Program-made: the position numbers and the translations under genes | Notes under the pieces: generated by a model | What the model saw: the letters and a program-made list of their open reading frames with translations, nothing else | What the model was told of the DNA's origin: nothing | Databases searched by the model: none | Source: Cokeromyces recurvatus | Taxonomy: Eukaryota > Mucoromycota > Mucoromycetes > Mucorales > Mucoraceae | Assembly (NCBI RefSeq): GCF_025118155.1 | Contig: NW_026251391.1 | Location: forward strand, 933,501-997,500 | Length of the DNA: 64,000 bases | Direction: 5' to 3' | Shown here: positions 48,272 to 60,515 of the stretch, in pieces | Layout: the number at the start of each line of letters is the position of its first letter | Position numbering within the stretch: position 1 is the stretch's first letter

Positions 48272-48976
48272 TTAAGAGTTCTTTTCAAAGCCTTTGACGA
48301 TGTCTTCAAGAGAGCAATGATCCTTGGTTTCAGGGACTCTAGGGTAAGTGAAATAAAAAGTAAGTACAGCAATACTCGCAAAGATAGCGAAAGAGTAACC
48401 TTTAATGCCTTCAAAGACAAGAGGGAAACACTGACCCAATGACAAAGTCAGTAGCCCAGTTGACTGCTTGCAGTGGCAACAGCACCAACAGCAGAAGAGA
48501 CATAGGTAGGTGTCACTTCAGAAGTAACCATCCATGGGATAATAGCAAATGAAACAACATAACTAAAGACGGCGACGACTCCAAAAGAGGTCCCAAGAAG
48601 CTATAGACATAACCAATGATTAACAAGACACAAAAAAAGATACAGGCACCTGTTTCAGCAATCAGCAAAAGAGAACGGCGACCCATATGATCAATCAAGG
48701 ATTAAAGAAAGAATAGTAGTGGCAAAGTTGACAACGGTAATGACAATAGCCATGCACTTGGACATTTCAGCAGAGAAGGACATACATATTATTGATAGTC
48801 GTAGAGTAATACATGACAGCATTAATACCATTCATTTGTTGAATGACATGAAGAGCAAGAATAGTGAAGGCAATATGACGAATAAGGGGATTAGTAAAGA
48901 TATGGATCATGTTCATGGATTCATGAGCACCTTTATCAGTAGCAACGAACACCATCTTCAATTTGATCACCAACAC
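48272..48976 (-). pseudogene. MFS sugar-transporter pseudogene (C-terminal half, several frameshifts)
   Basis: The complement encodes the second half of a fungal sugar porter broken over three frames. Fragment 1 (48976 downward) reads HIAFTILALHVIQQMNGINA and VMYYSTTINN. The frame then shifts to FSAEMSKCMAIVITVVNFAT. After another shift comes IDHMGRRSLLLIAETGACIF, which carries the conserved D-x-MGRR loop. Further blocks are IIPWMVTSEVTPTYVSSAVG, VNWATDFVIG and GIKGYSFAIFASIA, and it ends VPETKDHCSLEDIVKGFEKN, the family's PETKG-type C-terminus. The breaks fall near 48795, 48695, 48605, 48465 and 48435 and are not at homopolymers. No intron explains them. The N-terminal half is not visible upstream, so the copy is also 5'-truncated. 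Confidence 0.88.
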
Positions 48977-49823
48977 AGCACAGAAAGAAGAGACAGTATA
49001 GCTCTCTTCCCTCCCCCTCCCCTCTCTCCCAAAGACTAGTATTCATAGGGAGACAATCATAATAGAAAAAAAAATTTTTTTTTTGACTATTTGTAACCAT
49101 TTGTTAATAAACGTAATAAATGATTATATAAGAAAGATAATAGCAGGAGGAAATATAAAATAGTTCTTTCCTTTCATGTTCATGCCCATAATACTAATGA
49201 TATAACTATTACTTTATTTGTTTTCTATAATGCATTCCGTTTTCTTTTTCCTTTCCTTTCCTTTCCTTTTTTTTTTAATTTTCTATATTTTGACAAGGAA
49301 AATAGCAGCGGCATTGTGAGTGTTTCATGTCTATTCTAGTATACTTGTTCTGGAATTTTTATTCTTTTTTAGAAAAATGGAAAAATATATACATAAATAT
49401 GAGTAAATCATGTAGTCGTAACTTTTGACTTGTATCAGTTTATTCATCTTTATTATTGACCCAAAATCAGTTGCTTTATTATTATTTATTTAACCTTAAT
49501 AGCGTAAAAAACAAAACAAAAAGTGAGCTAATGCAGCAATAGGAAATCAAAGCTTTTGTAATACATATCATAGAGTCTCTCTTTATCCATGTATCCGTAT
49601 TACTTGTAATAATTCAATAATATTAGCATACAAAAATAATAATGACATCTAATACTGTTAAAGAATACATTAAAATAAACTTTCTATCCTTGTATGTTAT
49701 TTTATATATTTTTAAAAACATAATATTCTGTATAGTTGATTGATATACGCGTTGAATATCTTTTATTATTACCAAGTAAACATGTACTTTTTTTTTTCTC
49801 TCTTTTTTGCATGACTCTACCCA
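48977..49823. other. Intergenic after the transporter pseudogene
   Basis: CT/TC-rich near 49005-49030 and a CCTTT repeat at 49250-49275. AT-rich; no exon and no N-terminal transporter half recognised. Confidence 0.55.
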
Positions 49824-50351
49824 CTAAGTTCTAGGACCTTGAAGAATGTCTTTAAGGTTGCCTTCAGCATCTGATGCTGAACGTTCCCAATATTTTTGCG
49901 TCTTTTCTAATTTCTTGATCTCTTCATCAGCAGCAACCACCGAATCAACGTATTGCTGCTTCATTTCACTCAAGGGACTTTGTATAAACCTAACAAGATG
50001 CATATATATGAGTTTTTACTATTTTTTTTTTTTAATTAATTAAAATTCTTTTTTTTTTTTTTTTTTTTTACATTTTTCCAATTGGTTTATAAGTCTTTGT
50101 ATCAGCATCTAATCCATCTAATTCACGTCTTGTTAATTCAGCTAATTTACGTTCACGCTGTTTTCCAGCAATTTGGGTTTTGATCGTGTTCACTTGTTGT
50201 TGACTCTGAACATATCTATTTTGTAATTCTACAAATACCTAAGGACATATAAATTCTAAAAAATAAATATCATCCTTTAAAAAATAAATCTTTATTTATT
50301 TATTTTCTTCTTGTTTACTCTGCGGATGGTGTCATCAGACAAGGAAGACAT
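49824..50351 (-). CDS. PFDN1: Prefoldin subunit 1
   Basis: Beta-type subunit of the hexameric prefoldin co-chaperone that hands nascent actin and tubulin to CCT. Exons on the complement are 50351-50319, 50238-50072 and 49989-49824, 121 aa, normal length. Matches include SDDTIRRVFVELQNRYVQSQ at the start, QIAGKQRERKLAELTRREL, a central TKTYKPIGKMFIQSPLSEM (the Y...G.MF beta-hairpin of subunit 1), and the long C-terminal helix IKKLEKTQKYWERSASDAE. It diverges from the AN1 zinc-finger gene across only 268 bp, so the two probably share a promoter. Confidence 0.93.
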
Positions 50352-50619
50352 CTTTTTACAGTGATTATAAATTAAAAAAAAAGAGAGAGGAGGGGGAGAG
50401 AGAAAGTAGAACTAAATTAGTTTCCGGCAAGATCTATTACCATCTCGAAAAAAAAAAAAAAAAAAAAATCGTATAGTTTCGTTTTCTGACTGCGACAGTT
50501 TGCTGATTCATCATCATATTCCAGAAAAGGGAATATATATTGAGTACCTTTTTTTTTTTTTTTTTTCTATTTATCTTTTCTTTATACGTAAGTTATTTTT
50601 TTTGTTTCTATAGTTAATA

Positions 50620-51571
50620 ATGGAATTCCCTGAACTCGGTAAAAAATGTACAGCAGAAGGCTGTAATATTCATGGTAATTGATCAAAAAAAAAAAAGAAA
50701 GAAAATACATTCAAAGAATATAACATAGATTATGATTTTTATTTTTATTTTTAGACTTTTTACCCTATACATGTGTTAATTGTAAGAAAATATTTTGGTA
50801 TGTATTTATATGTATAGGCCGTAATTCTACACAAGTAATTCTCTGTACTCATATAAAATTAATTAGTCAAGACCATTTTAAATTACAGGCTCATCATTGT
50901 CCAAGTCTAAATGATCCAAGCATGGATGTTCGGTAATTTTCTTAACCCCCTCCTTCAAACTCAAAACTTATCTTCAAATACTGACGCTATTATTGTCTCT
51001 ATAGGGTACCAGTATGTCCTATTTGTCAGAAACCAGTACCAGCAAATAGAGGAGAGGATCCAAATATTAGGGTAAGTTTTATTTATTTATTTTTTTTTGT
51101 AAAGTAAATTGTTCAATAATAGTAATTAAAGTGAAAGAATAGATGAATGAGCATATTCAAAATAATTGTTCAGACTTAAGGTCTAAAAATGACAACACAT
51201 GTAGAAAAAAAGGCTGTACTACAAAAATGTTAGTACCTATGCAATGCCCTGAATGTGGACTCTCTTTCTGTGTAAAGCATCGACTTGCAATAGATCATCA
51301 ATGCAAAGGGAAAGGAGCCACTCTTGTGAATAACAGTAAATTATTATCATCGACAAACCATAAGCTATCCTCCTCGAAACCACAATCCACTTCAAGAGTT
51401 GAAATGGAAAGACAAAGACTATCAAGAGTTCATAAACAAAAGCAGGAGATTGCTCGTTTACAGCAAAAAGTAAAACAAGGAACAATTACAGATAATGAAC
51501 AAGTACAATTAGCAAAACTTTTGTCAATGAAAAATGATAATAATAAAGACGGGAAATGCATTATCTGTTAA
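50620..51571 (+). CDS. AN1-type zinc-finger protein (ZFAND2-like) with C-terminal CaaX-type box
   Basis: Exons are 50620-50674, 50755-50797, 50867-50932, 51005-51071 and 51143-51571, 219 aa. Two AN1 fingers are present. The first is built across three exons: CTAEGC, YTCVNCKKIF, CQDHF, then HHC. The second is CRKKGCTTKMLVPMQCPEC followed by FCVKHRLAIDHQC. Between them lies a C2H2-like element (CPICQKPVPANRGEDPN, then NEHIQNNC). This order matches ZFAND2A/B (AIRAP/AIRAPL), proteasome- and p97-associated proteins induced by arsenite. The C-terminus KCIIC is a CaaX-type box, suggesting prenylation as for ZFAND2B. UIM motifs of ZFAND2B are not obvious. The helix ARLQQKVKQGTITDNEQVQL precedes the tail. 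Confidence 0.92.
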
Positions 51572-51699
51572 TAAAGAAAACCATGATATATAGAAAGGAG
51601 ATAACCATTTCATATCCACCAGCTTAATTTAATAGTCTTACTACATACACACACATATATATACACCCCTTTTTTTCTTTTTTTTATTCAAAATAATTA

Positions 51700-54600
51700 T
51701 TATTGCCATATCACTTTACCCCATTGTAATGGACCTATAGACCATATCCTTGAATTATCATCGAGAATCTTAATAAATACATTAATCCATGCTTCATTTC
51801 TATTTAAAGGTGATATTCTGGATAGATTTGATTTAGGTAAACTTAATAATCCAGTATAAGTGAAATAAGAATTTCGAACATTGGCCATATAAATAGTGGG
51901 TGGTTGTAGCAGTGTAGACTATTATGTTATGTATACGGGGGATGAGCACGAATAATCTCCCTTCTATCCCCTTTTATCTTACCTGATTTCCTTCCATGTC
52001 TCGAATTTGAGTAGGCTCTGAAAATATCATGTGTACACCTAATCTATCATCAAAGTGTAACATTTTTTCTTTTGTAATAAAGCATACAATGATTGCCTTA
52101 TTGATTTTCTTTTCTAGATCTATAGATGTATATAATATATTTTAGTTTATTTTCTAACCATTTTCCTTTTTTTTTTTTTTATATATATATACAACTTACG
52201 TTTAACATGTGGATTGACTTCAATTAGACCTTCAAATTTAATAATCAAATCTTCATTAGAGGCAAGTGTAATAGGCTTCTTTTCATTAAGCATAGGTTCA
52301 GTTGTTAATTGGATATTCACATGTTTACGTATTTTAAAAAAAGTTTTCGACAATACTAAAGGTACAGTTAATATTGTGTTTAAAATTGTCTTGATATCTT
52401 CTCTACAATTCTGTTACAAAATAATAATAATTAAAATAAAGAAAGACCGGTAGATACACAAACATTTAAACTTACAGATCGTCTATCCATGTCTTCTAAA
52501 TGCGATAATTGCTCTTCCCAACTTGTAATTTTATTCATAAAGTCTTTACACAAATCCAAGAATTTCCCACCTTTCAACGGACTTGATGAAGTCATTAATG
52601 GTATTAATGAGGGATCAATAGAGAAAAAGAGTTGTCCAGTTCCAATATAGGCACGAGTTGCATGCTCGCATACAAGTGCACCCATTTTGTATGACTCAAT
52701 CACATCCAACATTTCCTTGTCTACACCAAATTGTGATTGAGCTAGAAAATCATATCGAAAAGCAATTTTACGAAACTGGAATGCACAATTTTCCATTTCA
52801 CGTATATCATCTAATGTTAATAATGTATGTTGAATACATTCAATTAATTCCATTCTTAGTTGAATAAACCAATATTGATAGGTATGAGGTTGATCAAATG
52901 CTTGTAAGGCCTATTCATTTTTTTTTGTATTTATTGTTTAATGTCTATTATATACAGCATTCTTATATTTCACAAACCTTTAATTCATTTAATGAAATAA
53001 TATAATGTTGAGCAGAATAATTGTTTTGACTTAAAGACCATTCTGCATAAGCTAATGAAGATAATGAGCCTAACCAATAAAATGAAGCTTCTGTTTCCAC
53101 TTTTTTACACAAGTCTCTCATAATCAAATACATGAACTCGTACCATCCACAAATGCCTGCTTCTATACCCATCAAATACAAATTCCAACCATTTTTCACA
53201 AATTTTCCAGTTGCTTGATCCCATTCACCAAATTCATATAAAAGTTCTATCAACTGATGTGTTAAATCGGATTGACTAGGCGTTATTCTTAGTAAAAGTC
53301 GAATCAAGTCAACCTATTAAAAAAAAATGAGAAAATGATATGATATCCTCCTTATTCGTCTAAAGTCAAAGATTCTTACGAAAACAAAAGGTTGTTTTAT
53401 TCTCTTTTTTAATTCTATTAATGCCTCAGTAGGGAACCAGGAGAGTAATTGATGGCATCTTTTCGATATAGTTGATAAATAAGGAAGTAATATAGCAGCA
53501 ATATTATCTAATCAAACGTATTAATTTTTTTTGGAAGCATGCGAAAAGTAAATAGTAACTACCATCTGCCTCAGTCAAAAGCCTATACGCATTTTTAAAC
53601 GTTGCATCATAATCCCAGTCATCAAGTAATAGACAAAAGCCAGCTTTAATTTTCAATAATTCTCGCAACTAACCATGATAGAATGGTTTATTTTTATTCT
53701 TATTTTTTTGTATTATTTTAGTTGTAATCTTTCAAACTTACCTTTTGTTTGTTATCTTGTTCAATTAATTTTATATCTAATAAAGTAGCTGCTTCCGTTA
53801 CTCTTTTCCCTAATTCTTTCATATGTACTAATATAGGTATATCTAAATCCATCTTATTATTGTCTTGTGTAGTGTTACAAAAGTTTAAAATAATATGAAG
53901 AATACTATATAAAAATCGAGCACTTGCTATAATGATAGTATAACGTTGATCTTTGATAGCTTCATTCATAATCCGTTCACATTCTATAATATAGTTCATG
54001 AATGATCTCAATGTGTCTGAAGTAGGATTTAAAGTAATGATGTGTATAATAAGTTTTTGATGGGTTTCAATTAAACGTTGTGCAGATTGAAAGGCTCTTT
54101 GTTGAATCTTGAAATTATGATTAGATGAAATGATAACTTGTAAGAGTAGAAGAATATGGGACTCATCTAACATAATATCACTTTTTCCAAGTAAAACCAA
54201 GTCGTATAATACATTATAACAAATGTCTTTTCTTTTATCGTTTAATGCATAATTCAACAGTCGATCCATCTTTTTTTTTTTATAAAAAAATAGTTATATA
54301 AGAACGAATGTAGGAATACAAGCACATACATGCATACATAGTTATATAGTACTTACTTGTTCTTTTCTATCAATCAGAGCTTCATTCAGTAATAATGTTA
54401 ATGTTCTTAAAGTAATGATGATAAGTCTACTATCTGTATTCGGATTTTCTAGTAAGGATAAACAGGTCGACTTTGCATGTCTTGCCATACTAATATCTTG
54501 ATGCATATGTCGAAATATTTTCACAAGTCTTAGTTTGATATCAAATTGTGTATCTGGATCTATGTGACGTAAATTAGTTTTTTATTATCTAACATTATTA

Positions 54601-55402
54601 TGAAAGCTAGTTACTTGCTAATTTATCTACAATCTTTGAAAAAATAACTGAAGGAAATCTATTTGATTTCGCACATATCTGGTCTCCTGCCCAAATAGCT
54701 GCTTCAAGTTCAATTCTATCTTTTGCTAATTCAAGTTGTTGAAGGATACTTGTATAAATTATTAAAATGGAGTTGTTTTGTTTCTCTCTTTCACACACAC
54801 ACACACACTCTCTCTTTTTTTTTTGTAAATATTTACCCATATTGAACATCGAGCTTTTCACTGATAATCATTGACATACAACCCAATACACTATAATTAT
54901 TCAAATCAAGTTAATTTTATAACATCTTTATATACATATGTATATATGTTTACCGAAGTGTAATGGAGCGAGCAATAGGATCATTACTACCAAGTACAGG
55001 TAAAATACGTCTTACAGTTTCTTCTACATTAATCACTTTTGCCAAATGAAGATCAGATGCCTCTTTGAATACTTTATAAATGTAATATTTAACACTATTA
55101 TTGCTTTATATGTACATAAATAATAAGATGTTAGAGAGTACATGAAAAAAAAAGAAAAGTCAAAACTGTAAATAGGCTTACTATGTACGAAACCAATCAG
55201 CTAATTTAAGTATAGCAGCATTGATAACAACAGGATATGGGTATTGTTCAAAAATATGAATAAAGCCAGTCAAAGCTTGAATTTGGGATCCTTGAATGTT
55301 GAGAGCTGCTGACCGTGCCTTTTTATTAAATTTTTTTTCTAATTCTAATAAAGCCTTATGTCCTTCTGATTGATCTCGAGCTATGGTATAATTGTCCTCC
55401 AT
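51700..55402 (-). CDS. INTS7: Integrator complex subunit 7
   Basis: Alpha-solenoid subunit of the Integrator complex, which cleaves snRNA precursors and terminates paused RNA polymerase II. Thirteen exons on the complement: 55402-55182, 55103-54954, 54890-54837, 54748-54615, 54559-54357, 54269-53742, 53668-53563, 53507-53380, 53313-52978, 52910-52476, 52410-52200, 52119-51983 and 51918-51700, 953 aa (human INTS7 is 962). The N-terminal block LTGFIHIFEQYPYPVVINAA and ILKLADWFRTYNNSVKYYIY matches human FPRLFQKYPFPILINSAFLK. SNDPIARSITLRVLGCMSMI matches human SNDPVARAITLRMLG. Further conserved blocks are LEAAIWAGDQICAKS and, near the C-terminus, FDQPHTYQYWFIQLRMELIE. Its 3' end converges with the AN1 gene, 128 bp apart. 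Confidence 0.92.
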
Positions 55403-56897
55403 TTCTTGAAATAATAATAAAATGAATTTTATAATTCACTTACTTCTTCTTCTACTTTTTATATGTATATACTCTTTCTCTTATACAAATAATAATACGG
55501 CAAAATAAAGCAACAATAATAAAAGAGTTATTTTCACTTTAACTTGATTTTATAGAAAAAAAAAATAAATATATGGATATACAGATATACACAGCAGTTT
55601 TGAGGTAAAAATACTAGATTCGATTGGCTCACGAACAAATTTGACATATGATGTGTTGAAGCACTACAATTTTAATTGTTCAAACTTGACTTTCTTTCTT
55701 TCTTTCTTTCCTTCTTCTTTTTTTTTCACTACTAGTATGAAAACGCGACTCTGAATTAGTAGTAGTAACTGTAAATACAAAAACATGTGAAAAGCAAGTC
55801 TTTTCATGTTTTGAATACAATAATGGTTTGATGCTTTTTTTTTTTGACAAAAGAAAGAAGGGGAGGGGAGGGGAATTCGATTATTATCAATTATACCATG
55901 TCATGAGGAGGGGAACAGAAGAAACCATCTCCTATGAAGATGATAAGAAACGGTTTATATCCAATTGAATGATATTGTTTTTTTTTTAAATAGTAAAAAG
56001 TAAAAATAAGCCAAGAAGATAAACAAAGAAATATACATAACGAATCAATCATAGCAAAAGAACAGAATCAGAGTGTAAAACCTTTGATGATTGGCAAGAC
56101 TATTTTTGACGTCTTTATCTCAAATGTGTGCCAACCGAACCTAAAGTTGTATAAATTCATCAGTCGCGACTTTTTTTTTTGTTAGCAGTAGCAGCAAATG
56201 ATAGTCCCGCTCTCTTTTTTTTTTCTCTCTCTCTTATTTACTGCATAAATAGTGACAGAAATGAAATAAATGAAGCTCTTTGTTTATTTGAGTTGATAGT
56301 CTCTTTCATTCTTAAAGAAAGATTATGTGTTCATGATTGCTTTTTATTTTTTTTATTTTATTTTTTTTTTTTCGGGAGGAGAGAGAAAGGGAAGTAAATC
56401 GGAGAAAAAGGATTTACTACAGTGACTGTAAAGCTATCATTAAAAAAAAAAAAAAAAAAAATATAAAAAGCCTTTAAAAAAATTTTTTTTTTGATTTTTT
56501 TTTTTTCTTTATATAATCCACACCTGCTACCGCCTTACTTATAAGTTGAATTTTCATAACTAATAAGGGGTTCTTTTTTAATGTACAAAAGAACAGGTAA
56601 AAATAAACCGAATAGGCCAGATTAATCACCGAGGACAATTTATTCAGTTTGTCTAAGGCTTCATGCCCTGGCTAAAGATTATTAATAAAACGAAAAATGA
56701 AAAATGAAAAATGAAAAAAAAAAAATCTTTATTTTGTTTCTTTTATGAGGCTTGGAATGAAGAAGAAGAAGGAGGAGGAGGAGGAGGAGGAGAGGGGAAT
56801 ATTTAATGTTGTGCAACATGTATGAATAATCGCATGTCCTTTATTTTATTCTATTTTTTTTTGAATTGAATTGAGCCTATTTTCTTTCTTTTTGAAT
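55403..56897. other. Intergenic, upstream of INTS7 and of the next + strand gene
   Basis: No supported exon. It contains TTTC repeats (55691-55713), a T/A junction near 56440-56510 and a GGA run (56768-56792). Confidence 0.6.
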
Positions 56898-58215
56898 ATG
56901 GAATCCTTTCTTTCTACATTGCCACCTTATGTTCATGAATACTTGGATAAATATCCACCTACAGATGTTTTTAATTTGTTAAAAGAACTTGTATGTTTTG
57001 CGGTTTTATATACAGAGAACCGTGAAAGGCTTCAGCAGTCGACAGTTGAATTCTTAAAAGAGAGAAGAGAACAGACAAAGGTATCATTCACCTCTTTTCC
57101 CTCTCCTCTTTCCTAAAAGTAACACATGTATATTATTTTTTTTTTAAAAAAAAAAATAAGCAAAAAGTAAATAAAGCGCCTGATGAAATGATGACAATAA
57201 AAGAAAATAATACTTCAACAATTGAGAGTAATCAAAAGGTTGAATCTAGTAATTATAATAATGACCAACAACAAATGGATCAGAAAAAGACATCTACCAT
57301 GCCTTATACTTTCCCTGAATGGTGGGGTCATCATGAAGCAGAGTTACCAGTGAAATCTCATAAAAAGAAAGAAGTCATAAAGCTACAAAATCCGATATGG
57401 TTACCTTGTAAATATAGCATTTGATTAACACCTATTTGCATTTTCTTGTTATTTATTGTATATAACACTAGTAGACAACAACGACGTATCAAAGACAAAT
57501 CAAAATACGTATCGAATGGAAAGAGCAAGAAGGTAAAATAATAATAAAAAAGCAGATTAGTATGCATCGAGTCGAATATGAATATTTATATCCATATTTA
57601 TATAGTCAGATTATACCCGATTTAAGGTCTTATCTTAATCATCCTCCTATTGAACCAACTCCTACACATAAAAAACGACATTCTATGCTAAACATAACTA
57701 CAGTAACAAGACCTACCTTGCCCTTTGATAGTGATACTAAAAAACACATAGCTGCACAAGTTAACCATACAATAGGAAGTAAAGAGAATAAGACTACTAC
57801 CCATCCTGCTTCAGGTATAATATCTATTCCTTCTTTCTTTAAAGAGGAAAAACAACAATCCATATACACAATGTATTATAAAAAAAAAGAAAAAAAAAAG
57901 TAACATTGGTATTATTATCCAGTTATAACAGATGATAAACCACCAAGACGTTCTGCATCAGTCATGTTGAAGCAACCTCGTGAAAATGCAGCTGTGAGAG
58001 CAAGAGCAGAGCATGCAAGACTTCTTCAACAACAACAAGAACAGTTGAAGGAAAAGAAATCGACAGCTGTGATGACTTCACCTGCAACATTAAGATTAAA
58101 ACAAAGAGCTAACTCTGGTGTTGATTGGGGATCGATTAAACATGAAAGAAGAAAGACGACGAGTATAGTGAACGAAATCCAAAAAGAAGAAAAAAAAACA
58201 AATAAAATAAAATAA
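56898..58215 (+). CDS. Hypothetical protein, five exons
   Basis: I do not recognise this gene. Exons are 56898-57080, 57161-57407, 57472-57532, 57561-57814 and 57923-58215, 345 aa with all phases consistent. The exon 3 acceptor could be 3 nt further on, and the intron before exon 4 is only 28 bp as drawn, so that junction is doubtful. The N-terminal ~60 residues look folded and helical (STLPPYVHEYLDKYPPTDVF, LLKELVCFAVLYTENRERLQ). The next part is polar and contains TMPYTFPEWWGHHEAELPVK, followed by RVEYEYLYPYLYSQIIPDLR. The last 100 residues are basic, Gln/Lys-rich and probably coiled coil (ARAEHARLLQQQQEQLKEKK, then LRLKQRANSGVDWGSIKHER). There is no signal peptide or membrane helix. It may be a fungus-specific structural or adaptor protein; that is a guess. 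Confidence 0.6.
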
Positions 58216-58396
58216 AGTAAAATGAATAAACGTCAGTATCTTTAATACTACACCACTTGTACCTATTCTCCAAATGTATAATTTAAACTTTGGAGTAGAC
58301 AGACTAATACATCTAACAGCAGAGAAATTAAAGGGAGAGGGGAGGGAGGAGGGGAAGAAGGGAAGAGGGGTAAACAAGCCTAAAGATCCAACACCG

Positions 58397-58432
<36 letters not shown>

Positions 58433-59020
58433 GCTGTAAATAATTATCATAATAAACTTACATTCCAAACGATCAAGTTATGCAAATAATTTGCTTGATA
58501 AACTTTTATTATTATTTAGTTATGAATAATGCGCCTCCTCTTGAATTTGATTAAAAATAAAGGAGTCATCTGTCAACGCGTTTATTTTGTTTTATTTTCC
58601 TATCTATCAAGAGCTTCATCCTACTAGACAATTTTTAGTCATTGCTAGAGGGAAAAAAAGAGAGAGAGAGAAAGAGAACGTGTAAAGATAATATAGACTT
58701 CAAATGTAAGAAGAGAATAGAAGTCTGTAATCATAACGTCATATTATATATTTTCTATTCATTGAGTAAGATAAAAATGCTAATTTACAAAGACTCCATT
58801 TTATATGCATATATTAAAGGGCAGGGGGTGAAAGAAGATTCAAAGGGATAAATGAAATAAAGTATAATAGAAAGGAGAACTAGTATGGCCCTGATGGGCT
58901 ATGTTTCTGACGCGCTATAGATATATAAAAGTAATCATCATCATTAAATAATCTTTTTTTTTTCTTTTTTTTTTTCCTTTTTATATAAATATATATAAAC
59001 ATATATAAACATTCTATTTC
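58216..59020. other. Intergenic, upstream of GDSL esterase gene
   Basis: Contains a G/A-rich run (58333-58372), an A-tract (58397-58430), a GA run near 58660 and CT/T runs before the esterase start. No exon supported. Confidence 0.6.
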
Positions 59021-60305
59021 ATGTCTGTTTTATTATTCATTTTAAAGTTATGCTTTTTATTGATTTTAGTCGAATGTTATGTGTTGCCTAGAAGCAAAAG
59101 TCAAGATAGAGTGGCTCATTTTAAGACCATCATTGCTTTTGGAGACTCGTATACTGATAATGAATCTTTAGCAGGATTATATGCAGATCCGAAAAGTAAA
59201 ATTGATGAGAGCAGGTTTGTAATTTATACAATTGTAAAGCAACCGATATTAACATGTATACAAGCCTACATCCTCAAACTACTAAGTTGGTACATAAGAT
59301 ATTATTTATATCCTATTCTTCTCTTACTCTATTTATAGACTATATATTCATTCATTTTATGTATTATATACATTTATATAAAAGATTAGAAGGGCTTCTA
59401 ATGGACCTCTATGGATTGAATATTTATCAATGGATATGAATGATGCAGCACTCTATGATTTTGCAAGATCTGGAGCGGCTGTTAACAATGTATGTAATAG
59501 AATGAAGAGTGATACTATCTCTTATATAATAATAATACTATGATAGACTTTAACTCCTCGTCTAACACAAGACATAAACAGCCAAGTGAAATATTATCTC
59601 AATAGTACTATTTCAATATCAAAGAATGATTCTATTTACTTTTTATGGTCAGGTGTAAATGATATAAATGACATTTTTATAAAATATAAAACAGATAGTC
59701 AAGCACGAAGAAATATATTAGATGGCGTTATTAAATCAATTACATTTGGCATGGTAATACCCTATACATGTATATGGTATATACGTATATATGCATGTAT
59801 ATGTTTAACAATACATATATGTATACATATTCCTATATTTGTATAGGATCAATTATATAATATTGCTGGTGCAAAATATGTCATGTTACTTGGTTTAATT
59901 CCTTTAGAAGAATTACCCTTGTATCATAATGTCACTCAAGAAATAAGAACAGAATTAAAATATCTTGTAGATGACTATAATTTCCGACTTGCTAATATCA
60001 TTTCGACAGGACATTCTTCAGCCTACTTTTTTGATATATATAAACTCTTTAAAGAATCATTTTCTAAAGAACGATTACAATTTAATTCTGAATTTTACTG
60101 TCACTCAGCCATTCAGTGTGGAGAGTAAAAAAAAAAAATTAAACTATCAGTCAACACATGTGGCTTACATTTAATTTTTTTTTCCTCTCTTTTATATATA
60201 TTTGTATATAGTTACATTTGGTGGGATAAATTACATCCTACTACATATACTCATTCTCTAATTGCGAAAGCTATTCATGATACTCTGCTTCAGTTTGGCT
60301 GGTAG
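59021..60305 (+). CDS. Secreted GDSL/SGNH esterase-lipase
   Basis: Serine hydrolase of the SGNH superfamily, probably acting on acyl esters such as lipids or plant acetyl esters. Exons are 59021-59214, 59390-59489, 59547-59753, 59847-60124 and 60212-60305, 290 aa. A signal peptide (LLFILKLCFLLILVECYV) precedes block I, IIAFGDSYTDN, whose Ser is the nucleophile. Block II is FARSGAAVNN. Block III is FLWSGVNDIND, supplying the oxyanion Asn. Block V is YIWWDKLHPTTYTH, supplying the catalytic Asp and His; it is completed by the exon 5 splice. The layout matches fungal plant-cell-wall acetylesterases (CE16-like) as well as lipases, so substrate is open. A CAG/TAG triplet repeat begins at the stop codon. 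Confidence 0.93.
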
Positions 60306-60309
60306 CAGT

Positions 60310-60354
<45 letters not shown>
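60303..60354. repeat. TAG/CAG trinucleotide repeat starting at the esterase stop codon
   Basis: About 17 units of tag/cag directly after the esterase coding end. A similar AGT/AGC block (about 61235-61283) lies in the last intron of the next gene. Confidence 0.9.
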
Positions 60355-60355
<1 letters not shown>

Positions 60356-60515
60356 ATAGTGAAAATGAAGAAGAAGAAAACCAGCTTTTTTTTGTACTCC
60401 GGTGATTTTTAAGACTAATTTTATCGTCATGCATAATAAATTATCAACTTTTTTTATTTTTATACTTTTTATACTTTTTATATTTTTATTTATTTTATTT
60501 TTATCATAAGCAGAT

